Assembly: GCF_030248535.1 (NCBI RefSeq)
Contig: NZ_JAHGAJ010000009.1
Span: 1-64,000, forward strand
Length of the DNA stretch: 64,000 nt
Direction: 5' to 3'
Origin: Vibrio sp. D404a
GTDB taxonomy: Bacteria > Pseudomonadota > Gammaproteobacteria > Enterobacterales > Vibrionaceae
Shown here piece by piece: positions 26,385 through 35,561 of this stretch. Position numbers and translations under genes: made by a program. Numbering within the stretch: position 1 is the first letter of the stretch; each line of letters opens with the position of its first letter. Below the pieces are notes generated by a model. That model worked only from the letters and a program-made list of their open reading frames with translations, searched no databases and was not told the origin of the DNA.

Positions 26385-27437
26385 TTACCTCTCAGTCTGC
26401 TTTACCTCTTCAATCAACTTTACCTCTTGAATAACGAAGTTAGCAAAACTCACCTGCTCGTCTTTGAGTAAATGTTTCGATTTTAACGAACGGTAGATAC
26501 CCCATTTTGGTCGCACAAAATGGCCCTTGCCATCAAGATCACCAGAGCGCCACATCTCCAAGTTCGGTTCATCTACTTCGATGAGTGGTTGGCTTTCACC
26601 TAGCTTAGTCACCGTCATATAGAGTGACCCTTGCTCATGATAGTGAGCACGTACAAACACCTCTAACCACTGCCCTTGAATATCCTTGTTCCAGTCGACA
26701 TTTTTCATTCGTGCCGTATGCGCTAGCGTATTATTTTCTGTGCCGCGACGGTCACTGTTGTAATGAACGTGTCGCACTTCTAACCCACTCTTTCCGCTGC
26801 GTGTATTCGCGGTCAGCGTCAATAAAGGAGAATTAGTGATCCCCGCACTGCCACGCGCTTTAACCGCCTTTAATTGGAAAAGATGCGTGAAGTTTTTACT
26901 TACTGCCAGATCATCGCTGACCTTGAATGCCCAGCGATACTCAAACGTTTTGCCTAAAGCCCCCTTCAGGTGGTCATCCGATTTCGCGTAGACTTTAATC
27001 TCATTGCGCTGTCGGTCAGTGATCTCGACTTTATCGCGGTCTTTGTCCTCATCAACATGAATGTGGAATACAAAATGATTACCCACTTTGGGATCATTTG
27101 CTTCTGTGATGTGTCGTTCACCAGCGTGGTTGGCAGATCCATAGAGGTCAGGAGCTTCGATGGAGCCTCTCCCCAAAACACCTTCAATAAGATCATAAGT
27201 CTCCTCCCCTTCAGCACCATCCGCGACAAGCTCTGTTGAACTCACAACATAGTAATTTCCAGACTCATCAAGAGGGTAAGCTTTTGATTGTTCAGTCACT
27301 GCACTGCAAGCGGATAACAAAAATACGCTGCCAACACCGATCCATAGTGGTTTGAACGCGAATCGCTTTGTGCGCAAAGGAGAAATTAATGAAGAGAAGC
27401 GGTCTAAGAAGGACTCGAGCGAAAAAGTGAATGCCAT
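26385..27437 (-). CDS. Lipoprotein with polysaccharide-lyase-like domain
   Basis: I start at the ATG at 27437, which has AGGGA eight bases upstream; longer in-frame starts exist up to 27584. The product has 350 residues, a long positively charged leader and a lipobox (LLSAC), so it is probably a lipoprotein. The mature part is beta-rich. Segments DRQRNEIKVY, THLFQLKA and PKWGIYRS resemble the jelly-roll polysaccharide lyases related to heparin lyase I, in which such residues line the sugar groove. No other polysaccharide genes lie nearby. The substrate and whether it cleaves at all are open. Confidence 0.6.
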   Translation of the reverse strand: MAFTFSLESFLDRFSSLISPLRTKRFAFKPLWIGVGSVFLLSACSAVTEQSKAYPLDESGNYYVVSSTELVADGAEGEETYDLIEGVLGRGSIEAPDLYGSANHAGERHITEANDPKVGNHFVFHIHVDEDKDRDKVEITDRQRNEIKVYAKSDDHLKGALGKTFEYRWAFKVSDDLAVSKNFTHLFQLKAVKARGSAGITNSPLLTLTANTRSGKSGLEVRHVHYNSDRRGTENNTLAHTARMKNVDWNKDIQGQWLEVFVRAHYHEQGSLYMTVTKLGESQPLIEVDEPNLEMWRSGDLDGKGHFVRPKWGIYRSLKSKHLLKDEQVSFANFVIQEVKLIEEVKQTER

Positions 27438-27744
27438 AAATGGATTCCCTGTAGTCAACACAATGGGTAAGTTCATCGATCTCTTAAACAATGTGTTTGT
27501 TGAATTCTGATAGTGTCCGGCTAGATTACCACTACAAAATAAATAAAATATAATAATACAAATTAATTTTGATAAGCCTCCCAATTATCATTGCGCCTCC
27601 CGTTAGAACGACAAACCACGTTAATCCGTGTGAAAATTTACATTGGGACTCTTTTCTAATTTGAGGCAATGATCGATAAAGAGTAGAATCTGGCGCCTGA
27701 CGCAGAAACTCTGCGACGTCATTCACTCAGTAAAAAGACACGCT

Positions 27745-29457
27745 ATGCACTCATCGACTTCTTCGCATGTTTCAGAATTTACCCACTCTCCTGAACAGTG
27801 CTTTACCCGATTCAACCAATCGATTGAGTCATACTCTCTGCCAGAACGCTTTACGTTCCCTTTTTACTACGAGCCACACCCGCTGTGTGAATTGGCTTCA
27901 GCTCAACTGCAAGCTCATCTTGAAACACAAACCGATTGGCAGCATGACTTCGGGCTAGAATCACAAGAAGGCCGCGGCAAGATGTTCGGTGTTCTTATTG
28001 TGCGCAGCCCACAAGGTGAAATTGGCTACTTTTCAGCATTTTCTGGAAAGATTGCCGACCAAAACCTACTACCACACTTCGTGCCACCAGTATTTGATAT
28101 GTTGAATAGCGAGAGTTTCTTCCATCAAGATACGGCCGACATGATGGCAGTGAATGCGAAATACAAAGCATTGAAATCCGATGAAAGCTATCTGGCACTG
28201 TGTGAGCAACTTGCGCACAACCAAGCGCAAGCGGAGCAAGAGAACGAGGCCCAACGCCAACAAGTGATTGAAGGCCGTAAAGTGCGTAAGCAACAGCGTG
28301 AACAAGGTAAATTGGATCTTGATGAAGCCGAATTTGAGCAATTAAGTATTGAACTTGGCAAAACCAGCGTTGCAGACAAAAATCAGCAGAAACACCTAAA
28401 GGCGGCTTGGGAAAAGCGTCTGGCTGATCTGCAATCAAAAATTGATGTTTATACTGAACAACTTGAGCAGCTAAAAGAGCAACGCGCATCCATCTCTCAT
28501 CAACTACAGCACAAGTTGTTTGCTCAATACGCATTTCTAAATGCTGAAGGTAAAACCGAAGATCTCAACCATATCTTCGCGCCATTGACTAACCCAATAC
28601 CACCAGCAGGGTCTGGCGAATGTGCGGCTCCTAAAATGCTGCAATACGCCTACCTACACGGCTACACACCATTAGCGATGGCTGAATTCTGGTGGGGACG
28701 TTCGCCTAAATCCGAAGTTCGTAAACACAAGAAGTACTACGCTTCGTGTCAGAGTAAGTGCGTACCAATCTTGGGGCACATGATGAAAGGCTTAGAGGTC
28801 GATCCTAATCCACTTCTAGAAAATCCAGCCGAAGGGAAAGAGCTCGATATCCTCTATCAAGACGAGCACATTGTTGTGGCTCATAAACCGTCTGGATTCT
28901 TATCCGTACCGGGTAAAACCATCAAGGACTCTGCCTATACTCGTGTTCAGGAGCTGTTCCCGAACGTTGAAGGGCCATTTGTGATCCACCGATTGGACAT
29001 GGCGACCTCGGGAATACTGGTCTTTGCACTCACTCGTCGCGCAAACAAAAGCCTGCAAAAGCAGTTTATTACTCGTGAAGTTGAGAAGCGTTACGTCGCT
29101 CTGATTGAAGGCAACCTAGAGCAAGACGAGGGCTATATTCGTTTGCCGCTGCGTGGCGACTTATACGACCGACCACGTCAAATTGTTTGCTATGAACACG
29201 GCAAACCAGCTGAAACCAAGTGGGAAGTGATTGAACGTCACGACGGTAAAACCAAGGTCTACCTACACCCAAAAACAGGCCGTACTCATCAACTCCGTGT
29301 GCACTGCTCCCATGAAGAGGGGCTTCATATGCCTATCGTCGGTGACATCCTCTACGGACATAAAGCAGACCGATTACATCTCCACGCAGAGAAGCTTTGC
29401 TTGAGTCACCCAATCACCAACGAGTGGATGGAGTTCCAGTTCGACGCGGAGTTCTAA
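27745..29457 (+). CDS. Long RluA-family pseudouridine synthase with N-terminal coiled coil
   Basis: A 570-residue RNA-modifying enzyme that isomerises uridine in RNA. The catalytic domain occupies the C-terminal 210 residues: KPSGFLSVPG, then FVIHRLDMATSG with the catalytic Asp at 418, then RTHQLRVHC. In front lies an uncommon extension: a folded N-terminal part (10-130), a charged coiled coil (140-255) and a Cys-bearing region (GECAAPKMLQYAY and SCQSKC, 290-340). Such long forms exist in several marine gammaproteobacteria, but I do not know their target nucleotide. Two hairpins follow the stop codon. Confidence 0.87.
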   Translation: MHSSTSSHVSEFTHSPEQCFTRFNQSIESYSLPERFTFPFYYEPHPLCELASAQLQAHLETQTDWQHDFGLESQEGRGKMFGVLIVRSPQGEIGYFSAFSGKIADQNLLPHFVPPVFDMLNSESFFHQDTADMMAVNAKYKALKSDESYLALCEQLAHNQAQAEQENEAQRQQVIEGRKVRKQQREQGKLDLDEAEFEQLSIELGKTSVADKNQQKHLKAAWEKRLADLQSKIDVYTEQLEQLKEQRASISHQLQHKLFAQYAFLNAEGKTEDLNHIFAPLTNPIPPAGSGECAAPKMLQYAYLHGYTPLAMAEFWWGRSPKSEVRKHKKYYASCQSKCVPILGHMMKGLEVDPNPLLENPAEGKELDILYQDEHIVVAHKPSGFLSVPGKTIKDSAYTRVQELFPNVEGPFVIHRLDMATSGILVFALTRRANKSLQKQFITREVEKRYVALIEGNLEQDEGYIRLPLRGDLYDRPRQIVCYEHGKPAETKWEVIERHDGKTKVYLHPKTGRTHQLRVHCSHEEGLHMPIVGDILYGHKADRLHLHAEKLCLSHPITNEWMEFQFDAEF

Positions 29458-29468
29458 GCGTTGCCTCA

Positions 29469-29500
29469 AACCGCCAGTAATGCGCATCTTACTAGCGGTT
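29469..29500 (+). terminator. First hairpin after the pseudouridine synthase
   Basis: AACCGCCAGTAA pairs with TTACTAGCGGTT with one mismatch and an eight-base loop. The following T-run is weak. Confidence 0.5.
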
Positions 29501-29549
29501 CTGATTAATGGTTCCTAATAACGATTGTTACTTGCTGCACTTCTCTCTC

Positions 29550-29577
29550 ATAAGAGCCACAGCTTTGTGGCTCTTAT
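29550..29577 (+). terminator. Second hairpin after the pseudouridine synthase
   Basis: ATAAGAGCCAC at 29550-29560 pairs perfectly with GTGGCTCTTAT at 29567-29577. It may be a backup terminator or an RNA end stabiliser. Confidence 0.55.
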
Positions 29578-29718
29578 TGCGTAGACTCCCGACGCACTTC
29601 ATCACCTTATTTCTCCTACCTCTTTCGGACATATCTCCACGCTTATTGCACTACATCAAGATTCGCTTTCTTTTAAGGCGTAGGATGCCCCTCTTCTTTT
29701 TTCATTGAGGCCTTTGAT

Positions 29719-30102
29719 ATGTCATCAGCTGCTTTGAATCTACAACTCAACACACCATCATCTTCTTTAATTGCAGCGCAAGCACCAACAAGCTTGAAGC
29801 CAATCACAACAAAAAAGCCGGATCTAAATTCGGCCATGCTGAACCTGATCGAAGAAGTAAAAAACGAGCTCCCTCTTTACGAGTCTGAGACGTTTATCTG
29901 TGGGCATAAAGGAAACTGTTCAGGTTGCTCAAAGAAATTGCTTGAGATGGTCGACACGGAGCTGATGTACTGGGAACACAGCATTTCAATCGGACAAGGC
30001 CCTAACTTCGAAGAACTGCGTCGTTTTGGCAAGCTGTGCAGTAGTGTGAGACGAGGCTTAGAAAGAAACGGCCTAGTGGAGAAACGTCCTAGAGGCAAAT
30101 AA
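29719..30102 (+). CDS. Hypothetical protein with a CxxxxxCxxC cluster
   Basis: A 127-residue soluble protein. The first 40 residues are Ser/Thr/Pro-rich and probably flexible. The centre carries CGHKGNCSGC, an arrangement that could hold a metal ion or an iron-sulfur cluster with a fourth ligand such as the Cys in GKLCSS. The C-terminus is basic (RRGLERNGLVEKRPRGK), which would suit nucleic acid contact. I do not recognise the family, though the composition is typical of a housekeeping vibrio gene. Two strong hairpins follow it. Confidence 0.65.
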   Translation: MSSAALNLQLNTPSSSLIAAQAPTSLKPITTKKPDLNSAMLNLIEEVKNELPLYESETFICGHKGNCSGCSKKLLEMVDTELMYWEHSISIGQGPNFEELRRFGKLCSSVRRGLERNGLVEKRPRGK

Positions 30103-30107
30103 CCACA

Positions 30108-30127
30108 ACCGAGTCTTTAAACTCGGT
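30108..30127 (+). terminator. Hairpin after the CxxC hypothetical gene
   Basis: ACCGAGT at 30108-30114 pairs with ACTCGGT at 30121-30127, with a six-base loop. Confidence 0.45.
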
Positions 30128-30128
30128 A

Positions 30129-30166
30129 CTGAAACACGATTAAGGGCGTCCTCGATCGTGTTTCAG
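30129..30166 (+). terminator. Strong second hairpin after the CxxC hypothetical gene
   Basis: CTGAAACACGAT at 30129-30140 pairs perfectly with ATCGTGTTTCAG at 30155-30166. No T-run follows, so it may protect the RNA end rather than terminate. Confidence 0.45.
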
Positions 30167-30226
30167 GTCGCGCAGCACCTAGCCTCACCGCATATTAACC
30201 CCAATAAAATCAATTGGAGTTAAACC

Positions 30227-31243
30227 ATGAAATGGACACATTTACTGCTCGCACCCTTCCTTTTCCTTTGTAATTCCGCCATCGCTTCCGGTGCTGGATT
30301 CACTCAAATAACCTTAACTGACGATCCTAGTCGCCCTCTGAACTCTGCGATTTGGTATCCCACACAAGATACATCAGACACAACCTTAATTGGCGATAAC
30401 CCGGCCTTCATCGGCACACAAGTTATAAGAGATGCAAAAATTCAAGCAGGTACTTTCCCAGTAGTCCTGCTCTCACACGGCTACCGAGGGAACTGGCGAA
30501 ACCAAAACTGGCTAGCGACCAGACTTGCGAATCATGGCTACATCGTCGCGGCCGCGGACCACCCGGGAACCACCTCTTTTGATCAGTCTCCGAAGCAAGC
30601 AGCTAAATGGTGGGAAAGACCGAGAGATGTATCGCGTATTCTGGATTATTTATTATCTGACACCGCGTGGAAGTCGTCTGTTAACGCAGACAATGTTGCG
30701 GTTATCGGGCATTCACTAGGTGGTTGGACAGTGATGCAATTGGCGGGAGCAAAACTGGATAGACCAACCTTTAAGGCTAATTGTCAGGCATACCCGAACC
30801 CACGAACTTGTGGGCTTGCTGAAGAGTTAGGGTTAGACAAAGCCCAAGATAAAGAGCCAAGCAATAAACAGCTTTCAGACACTCGAATTCAACGTGTCGT
30901 TAGCCTTGATCTGGGGCTTGCTCGCAGCTTTTCAGTGGGCAGCTTAAATGACATTACAGTACCAACCTTAATACTGGCGGCCGGTGTCGATATTGGAGAT
31001 CTACCTCAGGCATTGGAGTCTGGCTACATTGCTGAATATATGCCCCTGAATACAAGACGATACAAGGTCTATGAAAGTGCTACTCACTTTAGCTTCATTC
31101 AACGTTGCAAACTTGGGGCAGAGCTTCTGCTTGAAGAAGAGGTACCCGGCGATGGCATCATCTGTAAAGATGGCTCAGGGGCTTCACGCGACCAGCTACA
31201 TCAATGGATCTTTAGTGACATCGTTAGCTTTCTGAATAGATAA
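30227..31243 (+). CDS. Exported alpha/beta hydrolase
   Basis: A 338-residue hydrolase with a signal peptide cleaved near AIASG. The oxyanion region HGYRGNW (84-90), the nucleophile elbow GHSLGG (Ser 163) and a C-terminal His in SATHFSF (near 287) give the expected catalytic triad pattern. The overall plan resembles dienelactone hydrolases and platelet-activating-factor acetylhydrolase-like esterases. Four or more Cys residues in the mature part (such as NCQAYPNPRTCG and RCKLG) suggest disulfides and periplasmic action. The substrate is unknown. It converges with the regulator gene at 31261. Confidence 0.82.
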   Translation: MKWTHLLLAPFLFLCNSAIASGAGFTQITLTDDPSRPLNSAIWYPTQDTSDTTLIGDNPAFIGTQVIRDAKIQAGTFPVVLLSHGYRGNWRNQNWLATRLANHGYIVAAADHPGTTSFDQSPKQAAKWWERPRDVSRILDYLLSDTAWKSSVNADNVAVIGHSLGGWTVMQLAGAKLDRPTFKANCQAYPNPRTCGLAEELGLDKAQDKEPSNKQLSDTRIQRVVSLDLGLARSFSVGSLNDITVPTLILAAGVDIGDLPQALESGYIAEYMPLNTRRYKVYESATHFSFIQRCKLGAELLLEEEVPGDGIICKDGSGASRDQLHQWIFSDIVSFLNR

Positions 31244-31260
31244 ACAGAGATCAAATACAC

Positions 31261-32331
31261 TCAATCTAACACTTGTGGCGAACTTCGAAACTCACTCGGA
31301 GTTTGCCCTGTTATCCTTGAAAACTCGCGATTGAAATTAGACTTAGTTTGAAAGCCTGAACTCAAAAAGATGCCAGTTATCGATTCATCACTTTGCTTCA
31401 AGAGAGTCTTAGCGTGCTCAACTCGATAGGCGTTAATCACCTTCGAAATGTTCTGGTGCTGAGTTTGATTAACTGCAGACGATATTTTTCGAGCGGGGAT
31501 ACCTAGCTTTCGAGCCAAGCGGTTAAGAGACAAGTCAGGATCCTTGAATACTTGATGCTCTCTCATTAATGCATCGAACTGAGCAATAATCTGCGCGGTC
31601 TCTTCAGCTTTGCTCTCATCTACGTCTCGCGCGAGTGTGGCTGGCGTATCGGCCTCTTCTGTAAAGCTGTGTAACAGTGAGGAGGAAACCTGCTGTTGTT
31701 TGTGTTTTTCGTTGACAGGCATACTCATACTGATAACCATCACCGCAGCCACAATTGCAGGAATAAGAACCATATAGCCAATCGATAATATCAAGTTGGT
31801 GTGCTGCGCGTTGAGCAACAAGATATCGTAAGAGAGTACCCCATCAACTAAAGCCGAGAACAACAGCATAACACCGGCAACCCGTTCAGCAACCAATACT
31901 CTTGATACATCGGTCAACCGCACTTGCTCCGGCACGCTGAATGACGATTTCAGCAACAGGCTGCCATAGCCCAGATAAAGCAAAATCAGCAATATATCGA
32001 CGGTTCCCACCCAGATATGCTGATACAACAATGCGCCAATCAATACAGAGACAGGACCTAACCAGTGCAAATAGGTATTGGGCTGACTTCGATGGGCTCC
32101 CGCAAAACACTGCCAAGCCGCCACAGGCACCATCGCTCCGAGAATTGGCTGCAGAAAGCGAAATAACGCCATATCTACCGTCCATCGCAGCCCGACAACA
32201 GCGATCATTAACGCACATAGGGTGATAAACCAAAATGGCTTTTGACTGGTTTGTGGGTAACGACAGCGAAGCAACATGCCAGCCATGACTAACAATAGCG
32301 AAGCAACAAATGGTAAGGGAATGGCGAGCAT
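31261..32331 (-). CDS. Membrane-integrated AraC-family regulator
   Basis: A 356-residue protein. The first 205 residues contain about seven hydrophobic segments, so the protein is held in the inner membrane. A linker rich in Glu and Ser leads to a C-terminal AraC/XylS DNA-binding domain with two helix-turn-helix units: NRLARKLGIPARKISSAV, then IFLSSGFQTKSNFNREFSRITG. I start at the ATG at 32331, with GGAC seven bases upstream. The target genes are not evident. It ends 17 bases from the hydrolase stop codon, in convergent arrangement, and may not regulate it. Confidence 0.82.
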   Translation of the reverse strand: MLAIPLPFVASLLLVMAGMLLRCRYPQTSQKPFWFITLCALMIAVVGLRWTVDMALFRFLQPILGAMVPVAAWQCFAGAHRSQPNTYLHWLGPVSVLIGALLYQHIWVGTVDILLILLYLGYGSLLLKSSFSVPEQVRLTDVSRVLVAERVAGVMLLFSALVDGVLSYDILLLNAQHTNLILSIGYMVLIPAIVAAVMVISMSMPVNEKHKQQQVSSSLLHSFTEEADTPATLARDVDESKAEETAQIIAQFDALMREHQVFKDPDLSLNRLARKLGIPARKISSAVNQTQHQNISKVINAYRVEHAKTLLKQSDESITGIFLSSGFQTKSNFNREFSRITGQTPSEFRSSPQVLD

Positions 32332-32428
32332 CAAAAGTCCATGTTAGTAACTGATTACTCAGCTTTTATCGCTGAATACATAGTGATGACAACTTGAACC
32401 AATGGTAATCCATTCACCAAATGTAATA

Positions 32429-32449
32429 AAGGCTCCATCAAGGAGCCTT
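32429..32449 (-). terminator. Terminator after the antiporter gene
   Basis: AAGGCTCC at 32429-32436 pairs with GGAGCCTT at 32442-32449. Read leftward it is followed by TATTACATTTG, a weak T-run. Confidence 0.6.
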
Positions 32450-32470
32450 CGTTCAAAACCCATGGTTCTT

Positions 32471-32549
32471 TAAAACCAAGAGCTACCTAAAACCAACAAT
32501 CACTTAAAACAAGACTTACTTAAAACCAAGAATGATTTAAAAACCAAAA
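32471..32549 (-). repeat. Five tandem 17-base repeats behind the antiporter gene
   Basis: Variants of TAAAACCAAGA begin at 32471, 32488, 32505, 32521 and 32538, at a period of 16-17 bases, with diverged spacers. The array starts a few bases after the antiporter stop codon and sits upstream of the terminator, so it is transcribed in the antiporter's 3' leader-like tail. Confidence 0.7.
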
Positions 32550-32554
32550 ATTAC

Positions 32555-33931
32555 TCAGTTTGAGTAACGGTTATCTGCTTGAGGTGTTTGACGCGCTGGG
32601 TGTTTGATAAATACAGCGATCACCGCCACGATAGCCAATGCGAAACAGTAGAAAGAGTGAGAGACGATTTCAAGCGGCGATAGGTTGAACACTGAGCCCA
32701 ATAGCAGCACCTGCGCACCGTAAGGCAACACACCTTGAATCACACATGAGAAGATATCCAATAAGCTTGCAGAGCGACGTGGGGAAACATCATTCTCTTC
32801 CGCTAGTTGGCGAGCCACACTACCAGACACAATGATTGCAACGGTATTGTTCGCTGTACACGCATTCACCATCGATACCAAACCCGCAATACCCAACTCA
32901 CTCGCACGCCCGTTGGCTTGTTTAGAGTGCTTTGAACCAAAGGTACGAATCATACCGCTAACAAGGTTAGTTAGATACGCCAAACCACCTTGACGGCGCA
33001 TCAGCTCACTTAGACCACCAATCAACATGGAAAGCAGGAAGATCTCTTGCATGTTGCCAAAGCCAGCGTAGATGTCTTGCGCGTAGTCCGTCAGGCTGTA
33101 GTCATGAACACCCACCAAGCTCACACTGCCTGCCAGCAGGATACCAATCGTCAGTACCACGAACACATTCATACCAGAGACAGCCAAAACCAAGATCGTC
33201 ACGTAAGGCAGAACCTTCAACCACTCAATCGGGCCAGTCTCTGGGACTTGCGTTGCCGTACTGTTGAACGCAAAGATAGCAATCGCGATCAAAGCAGCAG
33301 GAAGTGCAATGCGGATGTTCTCTTTAAACTTGTCACGCATCTCACAGCCTTGCGAACGTGTCGCCGCAATCGTGGTATCTGAAATGATAGACAAGTTGTC
33401 GCCAAACATTGCGCCACTTAACACCACACCCGCTGTCAATGGAAGGCTCATGCCTGCCGAGTCAGCAATACCTAGTGCAACAGGTGCTACCGCCGCGATG
33501 GTGCCCATAGAGGTACCCATCGCTGTCGCAATAAAGGCTGAAATTAAGAAGATACCCGGCAAAATCATGCTCGTCGGAATCGCAGACAAGCCTAGGTTTA
33601 CCGTTGCATCAACGCCACCAGAGGCCTTTGCGACTGCCGCGAATGCACCAGCCAATAGATAGATCATGCACATCGCCACGATGTCTGGATGACCGACACC
33701 ACGGATAAAGTGCTCAATTGCACGGTTGATCTTATCTTTGCTGATCAATAAAGCGACCATAATTGCTGGCAACGTCGCAATAGGTGCAGGCAGCTGATAG
33801 AAGGCGAAATCAACACCTTGGTAAGAGAGGTAGCTCCCTACTCCAATGAACAGAGCAAGGAAAATCATTAACGGGATCAACGCCACCGCGCTCGGGACGA
33901 TTGGCGCATCAGAGTGCTTAGAATTAGACAT
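32555..33931 (-). CDS. NhaC-family Na+/H+ antiporter
   Basis: A 458-residue inner-membrane antiporter with about 11-12 hydrophobic segments. Family marks include GTSMGTIAAVAPVALGIA, GVVLSGAMFGDNLSIISDTT and a NACTANNTVAI segment. It likely exchanges sodium for protons and contributes to pH and salt balance in a marine cell. Some relatives exchange organic anions, so the ion is inferred from family only. It is monocistronic with a leader that includes a short region before 33960. Tandem repeats and a hairpin follow the stop codon. Confidence 0.85.
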   Translation of the reverse strand: MSNSKHSDAPIVPSAVALIPLMIFLALFIGVGSYLSYQGVDFAFYQLPAPIATLPAIMVALLISKDKINRAIEHFIRGVGHPDIVAMCMIYLLAGAFAAVAKASGGVDATVNLGLSAIPTSMILPGIFLISAFIATAMGTSMGTIAAVAPVALGIADSAGMSLPLTAGVVLSGAMFGDNLSIISDTTIAATRSQGCEMRDKFKENIRIALPAALIAIAIFAFNSTATQVPETGPIEWLKVLPYVTILVLAVSGMNVFVVLTIGILLAGSVSLVGVHDYSLTDYAQDIYAGFGNMQEIFLLSMLIGGLSELMRRQGGLAYLTNLVSGMIRTFGSKHSKQANGRASELGIAGLVSMVNACTANNTVAIIVSGSVARQLAEENDVSPRRSASLLDIFSCVIQGVLPYGAQVLLLGSVFNLSPLEIVSHSFYCFALAIVAVIAVFIKHPARQTPQADNRYSN

Positions 33932-34031
33932 GGAAAAACATACTATAGAACAGGAGGGCAGCAGACTAATCCCACCTTAAAGACTTGTCAACGTCTAGAC
34001 GTCTAAATGTCCGATATTAAGTAAATCTACG

Positions 34032-34550
34032 CTATAGTTGCGGCTCAACGATAACAAACTGGTTGCTGCCTGCTATGGGTGCATACCAATCTCGGTCTTT
34101 GACGTAAAACGTGGCATCATCGATCGTCACCGTTGTGGTGTTCGAAGGAAGTTTATTCACTAAGCTGCCTACTTTTGCGCTTGAGTGTGACGAAGAGCTT
34201 GTTGTAGTCGTGGTACTAGTAGTAATACGAGTAGACGATGAAGATGAAGTCACCGGTGGATTTTCGACATAGATGTATTGATCACCACTGCGCTTGTAGT
34301 AAACATTATCGATCACCGCATAGCTAATGCCCGCTAAGATGATGTAACTCGTTTGCTTAGGCATCTTGTAAGAATAATAGTAACGGTGTTTCGGCACCTT
34401 TTTGATGGGTCGATAGATGGGTTTTACAACGACTACCTTCTTCGATGGCTTGTAAGTCGGATGCGACTTAGCGATGGCTGACATTGGAGCAACCAGTCCT
34501 GAAGCAACCAAGATTACGGTTGCGCTTTTTACAAATTGAGCTTTAAACAT
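34032..34550 (-). CDS. Exported low-complexity protein
   Basis: A 172-residue exported protein from the ATG at 34550, preceded by GGTGA. The signal peptide ends near AIAKS. The mature part starts with a Lys/Tyr/Pro-rich stretch (KPIYRPIKKVPKHRYYYS) and then a hydrophobic turn. A 30-residue Ser/Thr run (residues about 100-130) follows, and the protein ends in a short beta domain ending VIVEPQL. The composition suggests a flexible periplasmic or surface protein, similar in feel to DUF6515 proteins, but I cannot assign a function. Confidence 0.6.
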   Translation of the reverse strand: MFKAQFVKSATVILVASGLVAPMSAIAKSHPTYKPSKKVVVVKPIYRPIKKVPKHRYYYSYKMPKQTSYIILAGISYAVIDNVYYKRSGDQYIYVENPPVTSSSSSTRITTSTTTTTSSSSHSSAKVGSLVNKLPSNTTTVTIDDATFYVKDRDWYAPIAGSNQFVIVEPQL

Positions 34551-34658
34551 AGGGTTCACCAAAAACTAAACTACCTATTTATTTTAGCAATCGAGGCTTA
34601 AAGCGACGTAAATCGAAGTAAAGATATGTAAAGACCCACGCTCTCTACAGGTACAAAA

Positions 34659-34688
34659 AAGCCACTGACTGAATTAAGTCAATGGCTT
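34659..34688 (-). terminator. Terminator after the hydratase gene
   Basis: AAGCCACTGACT pairs with AGTCAATGGCTT with one mismatch. Leftward it is followed by TTTTGTACC. Confidence 0.8.
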
Positions 34689-34716
34689 ACTTATTGGGCT
34701 TCGAGTAGCGCAGGGC

Positions 34717-35481
34717 TTAGTTTTTCTGAGAGAAGGTTACCTGATACTCACCTAAACCTGCATATGCGATAGTTGTCGGTTGATCGAACTCGACTTCAAC
34801 GATTCCGCAGTATGATCCCGTAATGATCGCCTCACCCGCTTTAAAATCAACACCACGGCGCGTCATGTAATTGATCAGCCAGTAGATAGGTGTTTGCGGC
34901 AGACCATTTGGATGCTTACCATCGAACTCTTGGGTGTTTTCGTTCTGTGTCACTGACACATTAATGGTCGACGCCTTGAATGCCTGTTCGCGCTCAAGCT
35001 GTGGACCTAGGTATAGCCCTTGATTCACAAGGCAATCTGCGAGCTTCTCATAGAACTCTGCACCACTGTCGTCAGAGTAGCGAGATTGCATAAGTTCTAG
35101 CGCCATATGACAAGAACCAATCGCATCATTCACTTGCTCTTCGCTGTACCCTTCAGTATTCGCTGGCAAGTCACTTTTTAGTACAAAAGCGATTTCAGGC
35201 TCAATACGTACAACACCGTTGTCTGCATACATCTCACAAGACGTTCCCTGCTGCACTGTGTCAGAGAAGATAGGTGCAACGACAAACTTGTCTTCAGCAA
35301 GAGGTAATAGGCATTTCCAGCCACCTACCTTATCTGAGCGTAGGTCGATAATCGACGACTGCACTTGAAGGGCATCTTCAAGGTTTAACGGACGTAGCGT
35401 TTCATTTAAGCGCGGCGCTTTGGTTCCCGGAGCTCTGCGGCTCAACAACTCTTGTGCTGCTTGATTAAACTTAATTGTCAT
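34717..35481 (-). CDS. 2-keto-4-pentenoate hydratase / FAH-family protein
   Basis: A 254-residue enzyme of the fumarylacetoacetate hydrolase superfamily. The metal site shows as RIEPEIAFVL (the paired Glu residues), with GGWKCLLP earlier and ITGSYCG near the end. Related enzymes add water to 2-hydroxypenta-2,4-dienoate or decarboxylate 2-oxo acids in aromatic breakdown. No aromatic pathway genes are nearby, so the function may be different, such as general oxaloacetate or acylpyruvate handling. The gene is monocistronic with its own terminator. Confidence 0.82.
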   Translation of the reverse strand: MTIKFNQAAQELLSRRAPGTKAPRLNETLRPLNLEDALQVQSSIIDLRSDKVGGWKCLLPLAEDKFVVAPIFSDTVQQGTSCEMYADNGVVRIEPEIAFVLKSDLPANTEGYSEEQVNDAIGSCHMALELMQSRYSDDSGAEFYEKLADCLVNQGLYLGPQLEREQAFKASTINVSVTQNENTQEFDGKHPNGLPQTPIYWLINYMTRRGVDFKAGEAIITGSYCGIVEVEFDQPTTIAYAGLGEYQVTFSQKN

Positions 35482-35561
35482 ACAATACCACTTTTGTGTT
35501 TTTGGGTAGCATCATATCTGAGTTTCATTTCTTTGGATAGCGATAAAATCACAAATAAAAA

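Noticed and set aside
27995..28534. A 179-codon open frame on the minus strand inside the pseudouridine synthase gene
   Set aside because: It lies antisense to a well-supported catalytic gene, its product has no recognisable domain, and its codon use mirrors the opposite strand.
29508..29708. A 66-codon frame between the pseudouridine synthase and the CxxC protein
   Set aside because: It overlaps the terminator hairpin and its product is a random-looking Leu/Phe-rich string with no good start signal.
32471..32549. A possible CRISPR array
   Set aside because: Units are about 11 bases with 5-6 base gaps, far shorter than CRISPR repeats and spacers, and no cas gene is present.
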